In this document: positions 45,055-56,670 of the stretch, in pieces
Numbering within the stretch: position 1 is the first letter of the stretch
Layout of the letters: every line of letters begins with the position of its first letter
NCBI RefSeq assembly: GCF_029784165.1
Contig: NC_073695.1
Span: 105,766,255 to 105,830,254, forward strand
Length of the DNA stretch: 64,000 bases
Direction: 5' to 3'
Origin: Wyeomyia smithii
Lineage: Eukaryota; Arthropoda; Insecta; Diptera; Culicidae
The notes under the pieces: generated by a model
The model's input: the letters and a program-made list of their open reading frames with translations, nothing else
Told to the model about the DNA's origin: nothing
Database searches by the model: none
Translations under genes and position numbers: made by a program

Positions 45055-45880
45055 CTAGAAATAGTTTTTCAGAATCTTGTACAGCGACACCGGAACTTGG
45101 ATGTTACTGAGGGAAAACGCTATGGAGTCCCACGTTGAGCGTGATGACTGCGCAATAGCGAATGCCCCTTCTCCTGCGTTGGAGTGCTACCTCAGCCGTC
45201 TTGGTGACGGAAAGAATAACATTTAGAGTGGGCCTACTCTTTCAGAAACCGAACTGGTGCCAGGCCGTTTACACCCACTTTATACTTAACCAGTCTGTTG
45301 AGGATAATCCTCTTAAGCCCCGCAGTGTCCAGCAGACAGATAGGACTATATGCTGATGGGTCCCCTGGCGGTTTCCCAGCCTTCGGCAGTAAGACCAATC
45401 TCTGTCGCTTTCATCCATCCGGGATGAGGCAGTAATCCAGGCACCTCTGCATGACTGCCTGGAACAGCCCCTGGCTTCTTTTATTGCTATCCTGATTGCC
45501 AGGTTAGGGATTCCATCCGGTCTCGGTGTCTTGGCCACCTTTAGGGAGTTGGCGATCACGACAAGTTCTTCGTTCGTAACCATTACCTCCTCCCCAGCCT
45601 CGAAACGGCTGTCGTTGCTCACGGACAAGAAGTTCGGCATGTTGGCTGACCCTCCCTGATCTATGTCTGAAATGCTGGAACGTCCGACGTGAGACTTGAC
45701 TACCAGAGGCCAAGCACTTGGCTTGTGGCGTGGAGGTCCATCGATAATACGCTCCAGCATCGCTCTGCAGGCGCTAACACGCCTTTGGTCTTGGTCATTA
45801 CGATCTTTATCATAGCAAATCGTCACCAGTTCGTGATCAAGAGAACGTCACGTCGATGATCTACTCCGAACCATTTCTGC
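45055..45880 (-). pseudogene. R1-like LINE fragment (RT N-terminal part)
   Basis: The reading EELVVIANSLKVAKTPRPDG and IPNLAIRIAIKEA corresponds to the RT region VGKAPGPDGIPNLAIKTAIK of the copy at 50528-51739, and nucleotide similarity runs down to GAATCTTGTACAGCG. Frameshifts follow within about 60 residues. It ends where the Jockey/CR1-like LINE tail begins. Confidence 0.75.
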
Positions 45881-46026
45881 TGGATGTATTTGTATTTGTA
45901 TTTTGGTCGATTCATCTGACAATTTTAATATTATCTACATGAAAATCTAAACTATTGCAACATCCCAGACCTTGAGATTATTTTGCCAAAAGCACGTGAG
46001 GAAACATTTCCGAAACCGAATAAATC

Positions 46027-48311
46027 TTAGACCAACGAGAAGGTACGGATACATGACGTCAGTGGTTCAAAAAAGCCGTACAAGGTCGGATGAGACCTAG
46101 TTGTCAGTAAGTTTGACGAACGAAGCAGTCTACTTGGTGCTCGAAAATCAAGGTGTAAAAGCAAAACCTGGGCATCAAGTTTATTGTTCAGCAGCTTGGC
46201 TACGAAGGTAGTTTGTTGAATCTTCCGCCGACTCTCCAGTGTATCCAAATCCAACAGCTTACAAAGGTCTTCGTAGCAGGGAAGATTATTGGGTCCACTC
46301 CAGGGTAAATGTCTTAGAGCGATACGAACAAACCTTCGTTGAACGCGTTCTATTCTGTTTTTCCAGCACAGGACATAAGGATTCCAGATGATGCAGGCAT
46401 TTTCAAGGATTGGCCGAACTAATGCACAATACAATGCTTTCAACAGTGTGGATCTGTAAAGTCTCGAGCAATTTTGGTGATGAAACCAAGTTGCTCCGAG
46501 GCTTTGGATATGACAGCAGTATAATGTTGATTGAAAGTGAGCTTATGATCCAACAAAACTCCAAGATCGTTGATCTGATCCACGCGTTCGAGAACACATC
46601 CATTTATCTGGTTATTAAATGAAATGTGCACATGACAACGATGGAATGTTATGACCATACATTTAGCGATGCTTATTGTGAGCTTGTTTCTGTTACACCA
46701 TTCAGCAAACGTGTCCAACAGTGCTTGCAGGCGTCGGCAGTCCTGGACAGAATTTACAACAAGGCAGATCTTCAGATCGTCGGCATATACCAATACGCAC
46801 CCGGATCCTAGCAAAATGGCAATGTCATTGAAGTATAAAGCAAACAGCACTGGACCAAGATTACTGCCCTGAGAGACTCCGGAAGTGTTGCTAAATGACC
46901 GTGAAACTGCGGAATCCAGCTTAATACTCAAGGTGCGGTCTAAAAGATACGAGCTCAGCCAAGAGGTTAGTCTCTCAGACATACCGAGTTTAGAAAGCTC
47001 ATGTAAAAGTATTCGATGATCTACTGTGTCAAAAGCGGCTTTAATATCTGTATAAACAGCGTCAATTTGCGATCCAGCTTCCATCTGTGAGATACAGGTG
47101 CTTGTGAATTCGATCAAATTGGTTGACACTGAACGACCCGGCATAAAACCATGATCAACTGAAATAAGGCTTCTAGTGCAGTTTAGAATCACACTGTGGA
47201 CGATGATTTCGAAGAGCTTAGATCCGGCAGAAAGGCTGGTTATTCCTCTATAGTTCCTTACGTCACGTTTGTCTTCCTTCTTGTGTATCGGAAAAATGAA
47301 AGATTGTTTCCACAGCGCTGGAAACTTTTGTTGTTCAAACGACTTGGTAAAAATTCGACTGAGGGGCACGGCAAGAGCAAGCGCAGCGACATAAAATAAT
47401 AGCTGGAACACCGTCGGGACCAGAAGAGTAGCAGCTTTTCAACTTCTTGGCACCAGCAATGACCATAGCAGGGGTGTTTTCGGAAATATCCATGTCAACA
47501 GCACCAACAGGTACACCAGCTGCAGCTAATTCAGCTTCAGACTGTGTTGTACAACCATTGGCAAACACAGAAGAAAAATGATCAGCAAACAATTCGCAAG
47601 ACTCCGTGACAGTCGAAGAGTCTGTGCCGCCCAAGAACACACTAGAAGGAATTGAAGAGCTTTTCCTCTTGGAGTTCACAAATGTTCAAAAGCTTTTAAG
47701 GTTAGATCGCAAACTGAATTGCGTCCGCAATACATAGGATTTGTAGGAGAACTATCCAGCCTACGGTACGCATCACTTGCATATTTGAAAGCACGTCTAT
47801 TAAAGAGTGTTCGTTGTTTGCGGAGCAGTCTCTGTCTTGCGTTACGATATCGTTTCAACCTTCGCAGTTCACCATTACCCCAAGCAGGAACTGGAGGAGG
47901 TCTAGTTCTCGGTAGATTATCGTCTAACCAACTGCAGATAGCATCGCAAAAACGCAATGTCATATCATCAACGTCCAATTCGTCCAACAAGGCTACCCAA
48001 TCCAATGCAGAAAGATATACTGTAAGTGCATCAAAGTTAATTCGACGATAGTTAAGAGGTGCCATACCAACAGAAACCGCAGGAACATCAACGCAACAAG
48101 CCGGTATTGGTAGAAGTAACTCCAGTTGCGGGTGGGGAGGATCAACGAGAAGCAGCGCCAAATGCACTGGGATTTCTTGTTCTGGGAGGCAGTAAACAAG
48201 GTCGAGTATACGCCCCAGATTATTACGCAGTGTATTGACTTGTTTCAAGTTCAGGAATTCCAATCCATCGATGACGGCAGCACTAGCAAAATTGGACAAT
48301 TTTAGCTCCAT
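46027..48311 (-). pseudogene. Jockey/CR1-like LINE ORF2: RT with remnant of endonuclease
   Basis: The right part (47676-48311) is the end of the endonuclease and a linker with LPRTRPPPVPAWGNGELRRL, typical of this family. Then comes ESCELFADHFSSVF and, after a frame change, 323 residues of RT: FIFPIHKKEDKRDVRNYRGI, VDHGFMPGRSVSTNLIEF, YTDIKAAFDTVDH, GVSQGSNLGPVLFALYFND, and the catalytic VYADDLKICL. All fingers/palm motifs are present in one open frame, which makes this the best-preserved RT in the window besides the R1 copy. Another frameshift near 46440 precedes the C-terminal RIERVQRRFVRIALRHLPW domain. The 5' endonuclease catalytic residues are deleted. Confidence 0.85.
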
Positions 48312-49283
48312 GCTGAATGGTCAATGTCAAAAATTTCCTCATAGGGGGACTTTAGTTCCCTGTTTCTTTGATCACAATTTACGCACTTCTCGAAATCGGC
48401 TCCACATTCGTTTGCTTTGTGATCACCAGCGCATTTTGGGCAGCACGGAGGTTTATCACATGTGGACGCTTTATGTCCGTAGGCAGAGCAATTGTAGCAT
48501 CGGTTAACATTCACATATTCCTGTACTCAGCAGCGATTCCAGTCTACATACACTCGTTGAAGTTTCATCAGGCATTCAAATAATCGAGCATCAACTTCCT
48601 GCAGAACACTAGTCGTTTGTCGGTGTTCGTTTTTTTTTGTAACCGAATCACTTTCGCGTCGCATGGATTAGGAAGGTTGTTCTGTTTCTTTAGATAGCTG
48701 ATAATTTCATCTTCACTTAACTCGCTGGAGACACCACTAATCCTTACTCTTGGTTTAATAGGCTTCAATATCGAGATATCATATTTATCAGACAATGCCG
48801 AGGTAGCAGCAACCAATTTCATAGCATAGCCCATATTTTCACATCTAACCGTACCCTCGCCGTTTTGTTTGAAGAATGAATACTTGACAGCAAATGTTAC
48901 AGGGTTTATCTGGCTACGGATTTCTGTTCTCGTCGCGTCGGATGATTGAACCTGCTTGGGTATGAAAACAACTGTTTTTTCCATTTTTTCGATTGTACCG
49001 GACTTTCTAGGGGTAGCGGAAGGTAAAGGGCGAGAGAGCGTGGGGGTACCAGTCAGAGACGATGCAGCAGTAGCAAGGATTGCGCTGTTATCACGCTGAA
49101 CGATCGGAATACGAAGCAGAGATACTTGAGAGCTATATTACACCGCATGGCAGCGGCGCCAGCAGAACTGATCTCCGAGCAGCGAACGTGGAGAATTGGC
49201 TCGCAGCCTCCAAAGCAATACACTCGGTCGTTCTCAGAGACAATTTTTTGGACACAAACATTGCACGTAACCGTCATTGTCAT
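48302..49283 (-). pseudogene. Jockey/CR1-like LINE ORF1 with PHD-like and CCHC fingers
   Basis: Starts near 49283 with CNVCVQKIVSENDRVYCFGG and then a C-x-x-H-VRCSEI pattern, a PHD/zinc-finger-like module seen in ORF1 of several insect LINEs. A middle region (48568-48984) has an RNA-binding-domain appearance (KPRVRISGVSSELSEDEIIS). Then three CCHC-like knuckles: CYNCSAYGHKASTC, CPKCAGDHKANEC and CVNCDQRN, the last cut by the deletion. Frameshifts separate the three parts. Confidence 0.75.
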
Positions 49284-49759
49284 TGCGATGAGAAGGTATC
49301 CCCTCCCGGGCGCCTCCGCACCGTGAAGCCAAACCTGCTTTTGTAAACGATCGCTATGCCGTTGGTGGGTGCTAAAAGTTCACGCAAAGTTTTCACTTTA
49401 GACGGTACACTATTTAACAAACAAACGAGTAGTCCCGACAGTCCGTTTCAAGAGCTTTACATTGATGTAGCATACATAAAACATAACGAAGTATAACACT
49501 TTAAAAATATTGTAAAACCGACGATCATAATAACGATCAACTCAATACGATGTACTTTTGGTCCCAGCGTTGGCCAGATCTAGGTTGAGCATTTCCAAAG
49601 CTTACAACAAGATGTCTGCTTTTACCCATGCTGAGCAACCTAAGCTGAACAGCTAAAGCCCTTGGTCTCCCCGAGACCGCCGTTAGGCATTACTTCAGGG
49701 AGAGGGCCCGTCGTGCTTTTCGCACTTACCTCTATGGGTAGCAGAGCAGCCTATACAGG

Positions 49760-49786
49760 CCAGTTAGTTAACCGTTAACTAACTGG
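49760..49786. repeat. 13-bp-arm palindrome at the R1 ORF2 stop
   Basis: CCAGTTAGTTAAC, one base, then GTTAACTAACTGG: a perfect hairpin overlapping the end of the ORF2 reading frame. It could be a structured 3' UTR signal for the R1 RT, but this is only an idea. Confidence 0.85.
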
Positions 49787-51800
49787 GGCACGTCGATGGT
49801 TTCCCGTCGATTGGTGCCCTGCAAAATACTAACGATCTGTGATGCTGCCGTGATGACCGCATCCCAGATTTCCCTATTTTCGCACATCCTACGCACTATA
49901 TTGTCTGGCGTGGTGTCCATCCCACTTATTGCCAGCATTTCGTACCGTACCCGCTCGAAGCGCGAACATGTGAAGAACACATGCTCTGCGCTTTCTTCCG
50001 CACCCGTACAAGCGGGGCACATAGGGGACTCGGCGTACCTATGCAGGTACTGCCTGAAGCAGCCATGGCCTGAAGGTTACTTCCCCATGGCGCCTATTAA
50101 TCCAGCCTGCTAACTCTGGAATGAGTCGGTGTGTCCATCTACCTTTTGTAGTGTTGGACTACTCCCGCTGCCACCTGGCCATTGAGGATGACCGTATGGT
50201 GTTGCGAATACCCCTCGTGTCGCGTTGGTCGAAGCACTCTACATCCTCTTTGACGATGATGCTGATGGGCATCATGCCAGCCAGGACGCAAACCGCCTCG
50301 TACGACACTGTTCGGTATGCGCACGCGACCCTTAGGCACATTAGCCTGTACGTACTCTCGAGTTTGCCGCGATGGCACGAGGTACTCAATACCTTGGACC
50401 ACACTGGTCCTCCATACCTGAGTATGGACGTGGTCACGCTAGCAAGGACTTTGCGCCTGCTGCTACGAACCGCCGAGCTGTTTGCCATCATGCGAGATAG
50501 CGCTGCCACAGCCATGGAAGCTTTCTTTCAGGTATAATCGACGTGGCTCCCGAACGTGAGCTTGTCGTCGATCATAACCCCCAGAAGCTTCAACGAGCGT
50601 TTTGAGGCGATAGTGCATGTACCGGCACTAATCGATGCCTCCTGCTCAGACTTTCTGTTATTTACAACAATAACTTCAGTCTTATGGTGCGCTAGCTCCA
50701 GTTTCCTGGAGTGCATCCAGTCTTCCACTACGCGTATTGATAGCGCGGCCTTTAACTCTACCTCTCTATTAGACTCGCCATAGACCTCAAGAGTTATGTC
50801 ATCGGCGAAGCCCACGATCACCACCCCTGGAGGGAGTGTTAGTTTTAACACGCCGTCATACATAGCGTTCCACAGTACCGGACCCAGGATGGAACCTTGC
50901 GGTACACCTGCGGTAACCGGAACGCTTTTCTGACCCTCGTTTGTGTTATACACTAGCACTCGATTCTGAAAGTAGTTGCCCAGAATCTTGTACAGCGGCG
51001 TCGGCACTCTGAGACTCTGTAGCGCTAAGGCTTTGGAGTCCCAGCTGGCACTGTTAAACGCGTTCTTCACGTCAAGCGTGACGATCGCGCAGTAACGAAT
51101 GCCCCTCCTCTTGCGTTGGATTGCAACCTCAGCCGTTCTGATGACGGAGAGAATTGCATCCACCGTGGACCTACCTTTTCGAAAACCGAACTGGTTGCTT
51201 GATAGACCGTTCTCACTTTCTGTATATTTCACCAGTCTATTGAGGATTACCCTCTCAAGCACTTTGCCCGCCGTGTCCAGCAGGCAGATTGGTCTGTATG
51301 CCGATGGGTCACCTGGTGGTTTCCCAACCTTCGGCAACAGCACCAGCCTCTGGCGCTTCCACACGTCCGGAAAGAGGCAGTCGTCAAGGCATTTCTGCAT
51401 GACCGCCCTGAACAACCCGGGGGCTTCTTTGATGGCCGTCTTGATGGCCAAGTTCGGGATTCCGTCTGGTCCCGGAGCCTTGCCTACCTTCAGGGAGTTT
51501 GCGATCTCGATCAATTCATCTTCCGTCACCCTTACCGCATCGTCAGCCTCTGCACGGCTGCCGTCACTCACGGTAGGTGGTGACTTGTCAGCCGGAGGCC
51601 AGGGACTTGGTTCGTGGCTTGGGAAGAGGCCCTGAATGATCGTTTCTAGCATCGCTGGTGATTGTTCGGCCGGGGCTAGCGCACCTCTAGTCTTGGTCAG
51701 ATGATGTGACTTCTTTGGTTTGTAGAGTGACTTCCCCACTCAACAGCCCACGCGTTGAAGTCACTCGGCACCACCAATGGAGTTAGGACCAAGCTTAGGA
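49768..51800 (-). pseudogene. R1-like LINE ORF2: RT and C-terminal domain
   Basis: The reading begins in the endonuclease (VVPSDFNAWAVEWGS, the catalytic D-F-N-x-W motif) just left of the insertion. The 403-residue open RT (50528-51739) contains VGKAPGPDGIPNLAIKTA, LVLLPKVGKPPGDPSAYRPI, CLLDTAGKVLERVI, FGFRKGRSTVDAI, VTLDVKNAFNSASW, GVPQGSILGPVLWN and VGFADDITLEV. A frameshift near 50520 leads to YGGPVWSKVLSTSCHRGKLE and a C-terminal CPACTGAEESAEHVFFTCSR, a zinc-finger-like C-C-H-C motif of R1 ORF2. Intact catalytic residues in RT, but the protein cannot be made as one chain. Confidence 0.87.
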
Positions 51801-52448
51801 GAATGACTGGAGAGCGACATTATACTGACGACTTTTCTCTCTTTTCACTCTAACAGCCTCATGCATGAGCTGTTCATGAGAGCTCACATACACCTACAGC
51901 TTAAACAAGGCAAACAAACTGTCTTGTGTTGCGTACGACAGTTCATTCTTGCGCATGTATTTTGTTCTTCCGGACATGACAGCCTAGTTTGCTCAGTGTG
52001 ACAGTCTGCTGATCGGCTGCGGCTGTCATCGACTCGCATTTTTTCGTTTCTCCTTTTTCACAGGCCGGTGGCATATTGAATACAAAGCAAACCGTTTACA
52101 TTGTTGATATTATTTCCCACGTAAGAAAAAACGTGCTTCGCACCATCTCTCTTTCATTCTTTCATCGGCCCTACTGTCGTGTATCATAATCACCTGACAT
52201 CCCGCTCGGATTTGTGCTGAAGGATGTCGGAAGATTATAGGCTGTCATTTACGACAGCTTGGAATAACCAACAGACATAAGGAGATGAAAACTAACAGCC
52301 CGTATGGAGTTGCATGTGTGCTGTCGTCAGTTGCTGTCGGACTGTTTACCGAACGTATGGGAAACAGAGAGAGCTGTGCAATACAATGAGAGCTGGATCA
52401 GTTGAAAATTTTCTGTCATTGTATTGCAGTCATTTTCATAACACTTAA
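51801..52448. mobile_element. 648-bp insertion in R1 endonuclease, 7-bp TSD
   Basis: CTTAGGA occurs at 51794-51800 and 52449-52455. The ends GAATGACTGGAG and (minus strand) GAAAATGACTGCAA resemble each other a few bases in, so weak inverted ends exist. The interior has repeated GACAG/CTGTC words (TGACAGCC, GCTGTCAT, CTGTCGTC). No coding sequence. Probably a non-autonomous DNA element; type unknown. Confidence 0.6.
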
Positions 52449-52455
52449 CTTAGGA

Positions 52456-53270
52456 CCGTTATCTCCGCAGATAACAGATCGACCATCTGGGTGAACCTTT
52501 CAGTAGACCAACGTGTCGACAACTGCAGTAGAACACTCTGTTCAGCTTGGCAACCGCGTACTCTTCGTTTGAGGTGGAATCAACCTCCTGAACCGGGAAA
52601 CTGCTTGTCGTCCATACGGCCGCCATACTGGACTTATCCGCAACCTAGTTAGCGTTCCCGAGAGGAATGCGGCAGGAGTCCGATACTATGGCGTTGTCTG
52701 GCAACGACTCAGAGACTGCTTGGTATAGTAGCTGCTGAGCAACGTAGCAGTGGTTCAGGTTCAGCTGCATTAACCTTAGGCCCGTGGTTTCGCACTCGGC
52801 TTGCAGGCTGGGCACCTGAGGCCTCCTAAAAAGTGTTCGGCGTCCCGTTTTCAGGAACATACCAGGCACTTGGGAGAATCCCCGCTGCCCTTCGCTTTAT
52901 GGCCTGCACATCCACAACGCCTGCATAACTCGCTCCTCTCGGGTCTCTTGCAGGTCCAGAATTAATGTCCTTCCTTAATGTATCTGAAGCAAATGTCCGG
53001 TTTCTGTAGTATGGTCAGACTTTCAGTTTTTCTTCCTTCAGTGCCAGTTTCGCGTCTGCAGACGGTAGTCGGTGAGTGGCCACCTGGGTTCCCGCTAGGT
53101 TTTTTCAGAGGCGGTTTGACTCAGTGGCCACTTCCACCCCACACCTCTCCTTGCGGACTTGTGCAACGTCAACGTTTTGTACCTTGAACGTTCGAAGCCC
53201 AGTCTTAGTTTTGGCCTTCTGGACAAAACTTCGGCTTAGGTGTAACTTGCACCTGCAAACTTACAGGATG
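52456..53270 (-). pseudogene. R1-like LINE ORF1 end and endonuclease start
   Basis: On the minus strand, RCGCAGHKAKGSGDSPKC (CCHC-like, C-x2-C... partly altered) is followed by QAECETTGLRLMQLNLNHCY and AQQLLYQAVSESLPDNAIVS, the canonical N-terminus of R1-clade endonucleases (x-L-Q-x-N-L-N-H-C). It continues to the insertion at 52448. ORF1 upstream is frameshifted and only faintly coding. Confidence 0.72.
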
Positions 53271-53274
53271 TAAA

Positions 53275-55660
53275 TAATGCACTATGAACTAAATCCACCC
53301 AAATTTTCATTGAATTCTACCAAATGGTTAAAAAGTTAGAGTAATTTCATGGTGTGGCAATTTCATAGTGGACACCCTTTACTATGAATAAATTAAACAA
53401 TATATTTGAATGAACTCGCGTCGGATTGATTTTATTTGTTTTATTTTTTCACGTTGTATTAATTAAACCTAAAACATTCGTGGCAAAACATGTAGTTTTC
53501 GTCTCGACTATTTTTATTTAACATTTTATTTCTATTTGACCAAGAGTAACTTTTCAAAAGGGCACATTTTTTTAATTGATTTTATTTTACACTATTTTTC
53601 GGTTTTCTCTAAATTACGAAATATTTTTCCGCGATTTCCATGAACCGTGATATAAAACACAAACATAAATACATACACAAACGCATACACACGCGCTCGC
53701 GCACGCACACCTGCATACACATGCACACACATACACACTTACATTCACACACACCCCACGTAGCGGAAGATTTTGTCAAAACGACACGATCTTCTTTTAC
53801 GCGATTTGCTCAGACTTATGCGTTTTTTTAACGCGTAAAAAAACAATCCATTTTATTTGATCTGGCGTTGCCGTAATATAAAGCATGTATCAAACAGGAA
53901 ATAATAATTCCCTTAGTTACTTTTTGCATTTGTACTAACATTGGTATCAAAAAGGCTTTCTATCAGAATTTGTTTTAGTGATAGTTTTAATTCGGGACGT
54001 TTCTTTGATATAAAATGCCCCTGCAGCAATTAGATTCCTCATCAGCTCATCAGATTACTGCAGTATCTACTTGCTAGTGAATTCAACATTATGCGTTCAC
54101 AAAACTGATTGTTCAATCGGTGAAGAAACCATGTGAACATCAATTGCTTCGCTGTATGACGCTAAACAGACACATACAATATACAGATTCTTAGCAATCG
54201 TGACATGAAATATGTAAATCAAATTAATAAACGTGATACTAAATTTAATTTTTTCAAGCTGATGCTCTTTCACCAGATCTTTACTGCTGGACTTATCTAT
54301 AAGTAGACTTGTTCCTTCGATGATCAAGTCATTTACACTATAATAAAAACATGTCGAAAACATGCTTCAATACTAAAATAGAAGAACACATTACAACGTA
54401 AAATAATGATGAAAATAGTTCCCCTTAAAAGTCAGTGGAAAATAGTACATAAAATTCTTCCACAATTTTCAACAGTGCATTCTCATATAATACACGTGAA
54501 CCTCAGTGTCGCTGCTTTTTTCAAACTGCGAACGATATACCTAGCAATGGTTCAGGAAGTTATCGACATTTGCTGCATGTTTCGGTAATCAAATTAAAGC
54601 CCACTGGAGGCTAGCTTTTTCGCGATCTTTGGTACCCATTACAGCATCAGCCGGAACACAGTAACCGCAGAAGAAAACCGAAACAAAACAAAAATCGTCC
54701 GAATTTATGCCACCAGAGGTTCCTGCAGGCACATGCATAACCCTTCGTTTCGAACGAAACAGTTCCTTTCCGTGTTTCGTCTCACCGGCACTGGTTGAAA
54801 TTCTGCTGTCATTTCCGCCAAACGCGGCTCTTCAGAAGGGTAGGGGAGGTAACCTACGGTAAGTTGTCATCGAGGCGCGAAACCAAGCCTGCCGGACGAC
54901 GCGACGCGACGCTTCGGCTACAACAGTGATCGTGCAGTTGGGCTCAATCTTTTTATTGCAATTTAATGATAAGGCGGTGCAGGCTGGTATCGCCGTTGTC
55001 GTCGTCGTTGTCGTTGTCGCAGCATATTGGCGCGTTATTGTTTGGGGGCCGAGCGCCCGATGGCCACATTAGCACTTTTGCTTTTTAAAATAGGGCTTTT
55101 CTTATATTTTGAACAGACAGACGAGAGGCTAGCGAGAATAACACCAGGTTTGGTTGTGATCTGGCTGACATTAATGCGGGGAACTGATTGCGTAGTATCA
55201 CAGAAAAACACATCTTGAAGGCGTTGGCAGTTGAATATTTTCGTTAATTATTGGTGTGTCAAATTTTACTCAAGGAACAAAATAATTTCTGGCATCAATG
55301 CTTCCAAACGGAAGTTAACGGATATTTAGTTAATTTTGCAAATCAAACTCATTATTGAAATTGTTCCCAATATGAGTTTTATATCTTTTCCAATCAGTGT
55401 TGTTATAATTGAATCTATAATTGTGACTTAGTTCTGTCAGTACCAAATCGATCGTTGAGATTTCTTACAGAAGAAAACATTTTGGACTATGCGGAGATCA
55501 AATAGAATAGAATAATATCCTGAGAAACAATTATTGAAAAAAATTTTTCATTGGAATTACTTTGAGAATTATTTCATGATCGGTGTTTAGCGTTAGACTT
55601 GACAGACTTTGATGCAAGTAGTGCAGTATGACTATATGAAAAGATTCCGATTTTGGCATG
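53275..55660. other. Intergenic with a CA-type microsatellite
   Basis: 53650-53757 is an imperfect (CA)n/(CATA)n tract; the His-rich frame over it is an artefact. 53773-53851 resembles a broken GCGTAAAAAA MITE (TTTTTTTAACGCGTAAAAAA). A (GTC)n/(GTT)n patch lies at 54995-55020. No gene recognised. Confidence 0.55.
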
Positions 55661-55666
55661 TCTTTA

Positions 55667-55914
55667 CTGCCGTGCATAGCAAGTTCGTCCCATTTGCATT
55701 TTCACCAAAATTGAGTTATTAGACGGAAATTTAGCTAACTATGCATAGTTTCGTATCAATAGATAAACTCAAAAACTTGGTTCTGAAAAGCTTCTGGAAA
55801 ACATCCAAACATATTGTACAATCTCGCAAGAAGCAGTTATATAAAATTACATAGAAACGCGTTTTTCTCGTCTTGCTGAAAATGCAAATGGGACTGACTT
55901 GCTATGCACGGTAG
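55667..55914. mobile_element. CTGCC-end MITE, copy c
   Basis: Left end CTGCCGTGCATAGCAAGTTC then GTCCCATTTGCATTTTC; right end on the minus strand CTACCGTGCATAGCAAGTCA then GTCCCATTTGCATTTTC. Inverted repeats run to about 38 bp with 2-3 mismatches. Flanks TTTA (left) and TATA (right) do not match exactly. The shortest family member at 248 bp. Confidence 0.87.
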
Positions 55915-55984
55915 TATAGTTGCGCATTAGACATATCTTAGCACAGATGTATATTGCGTATACCACTTGAAATCCAGTTGGCCA

Positions 55985-56209
55985 CTTACACAGAGATATA
56001 GTGGCCTTTATACCTGGTCCGTGGATCCCTGGTCCAGTCTAGAATCCGATTTTTGAGGTACCCGATAGAAGACTAGGTCCTCCATTGATTCACATTAGGC
56101 GATATGGAACGTCCATGTTTGGCTTCGCTTCCATCCAGTCCGAGACTGTTGTTACAAAACTCTTTTAGGACGCTTAAGTTACCCGTAAGGTGTATTTCTA
56201 CGCAACCTT
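55985..56209 (-). pseudogene. LINE fragment left of the BEL/Pao element
   Basis: Minus-strand reading VSDWMEAKPNMDVPYRLM and INGGPSLLSGTSKIGF, with a decayed GPGIHGPG, looks like the region between RT and RNase H of the same LINE that ends at 62798 on the other side (KNEAELGALRLF). The inference is that one LINE was split by the LTR element. Confidence 0.55.
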
Positions 56210-56670
56210 TGTTGGGTTAGGTTTTCGGAAGGAAGAATCTCTACAGCAGCGCGGTTTAATATAGCGACAGCTTAAAGCTGAAAGGAATTTTTATAATTGC
56301 AAATCATGTTGTATCGAGTATAAAGTATCAATTAGTAATTCTCACTTACATTTGTCTTTCTTTCACGAGAAAATCGTTGCTAACCTAGCCTTGTAAAATC
56401 AGCACGTTATATAAATCTATTTGTGAGTTTAATTATTTAATTAAGCAAAACATAATTTTACTATATATGTACTCACTGTGTGAACGTTTAACTAGAAATT
56501 AAGGAAAATAATAACCATTTGCAAAGCCATCATCGAATATTATTACTAGGAAAAAGGAACACGTTTTATCTACTCTAGTGTCTATCCAATTAAATGACGG
56601 TTTTCTGACAGCTCTTTAATGATCAATTGAGTTCGTATGACAGCGCAGGTTCCACCGTGCTGCCAGAACA
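56210..56670 (-). repeat. BEL/Pao 3' LTR
   Basis: Starts TGTTGGGTTAGG and ends GCTGCCAGAACA on the plus strand. It contains the end of the pol frame (stop at 56623). Five differences from the 5' LTR, at about 56228, 56306, 56366, 56461 and 56485. Confidence 0.95.

Larger units (their letters stand above)
45885..49340 (-). mobile_element. Jockey/CR1-like LINE, internally deleted
   Basis: ORF1 with PHD-like and CCHC fingers lies at the right, ORF2 with linker and RT to the left, and the 3' end carries AAATAC repeats (about 45886-45904) in place of poly-A. Most of the endonuclease is missing at the ORF1/ORF2 junction near 48305. No target duplication seen. The 5' limit is approximate. Confidence 0.78.
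49560..53270 (-). mobile_element. R1-like LINE, nearly complete coding region
   Basis: Minus-strand order: ORF1 end with a CCHC knuckle, endonuclease, a 648-bp insertion, RT, and a C-terminal finger domain. The RT belongs to the R1 clade by its GFRKGRSTVDAI and FADDITL motifs. R1-clade elements often target fixed sites; no rDNA is seen here, so it would be a dispersing member. Both ends are approximate. Confidence 0.75.

Noticed and set aside
51099..51635. 178-codon plus-strand frame
   Set aside because: Antisense shadow of the R1-like reverse transcriptase.
53640..53831. His/Thr-rich open frame
   Set aside because: Produced by an imperfect CA/CATA microsatellite.
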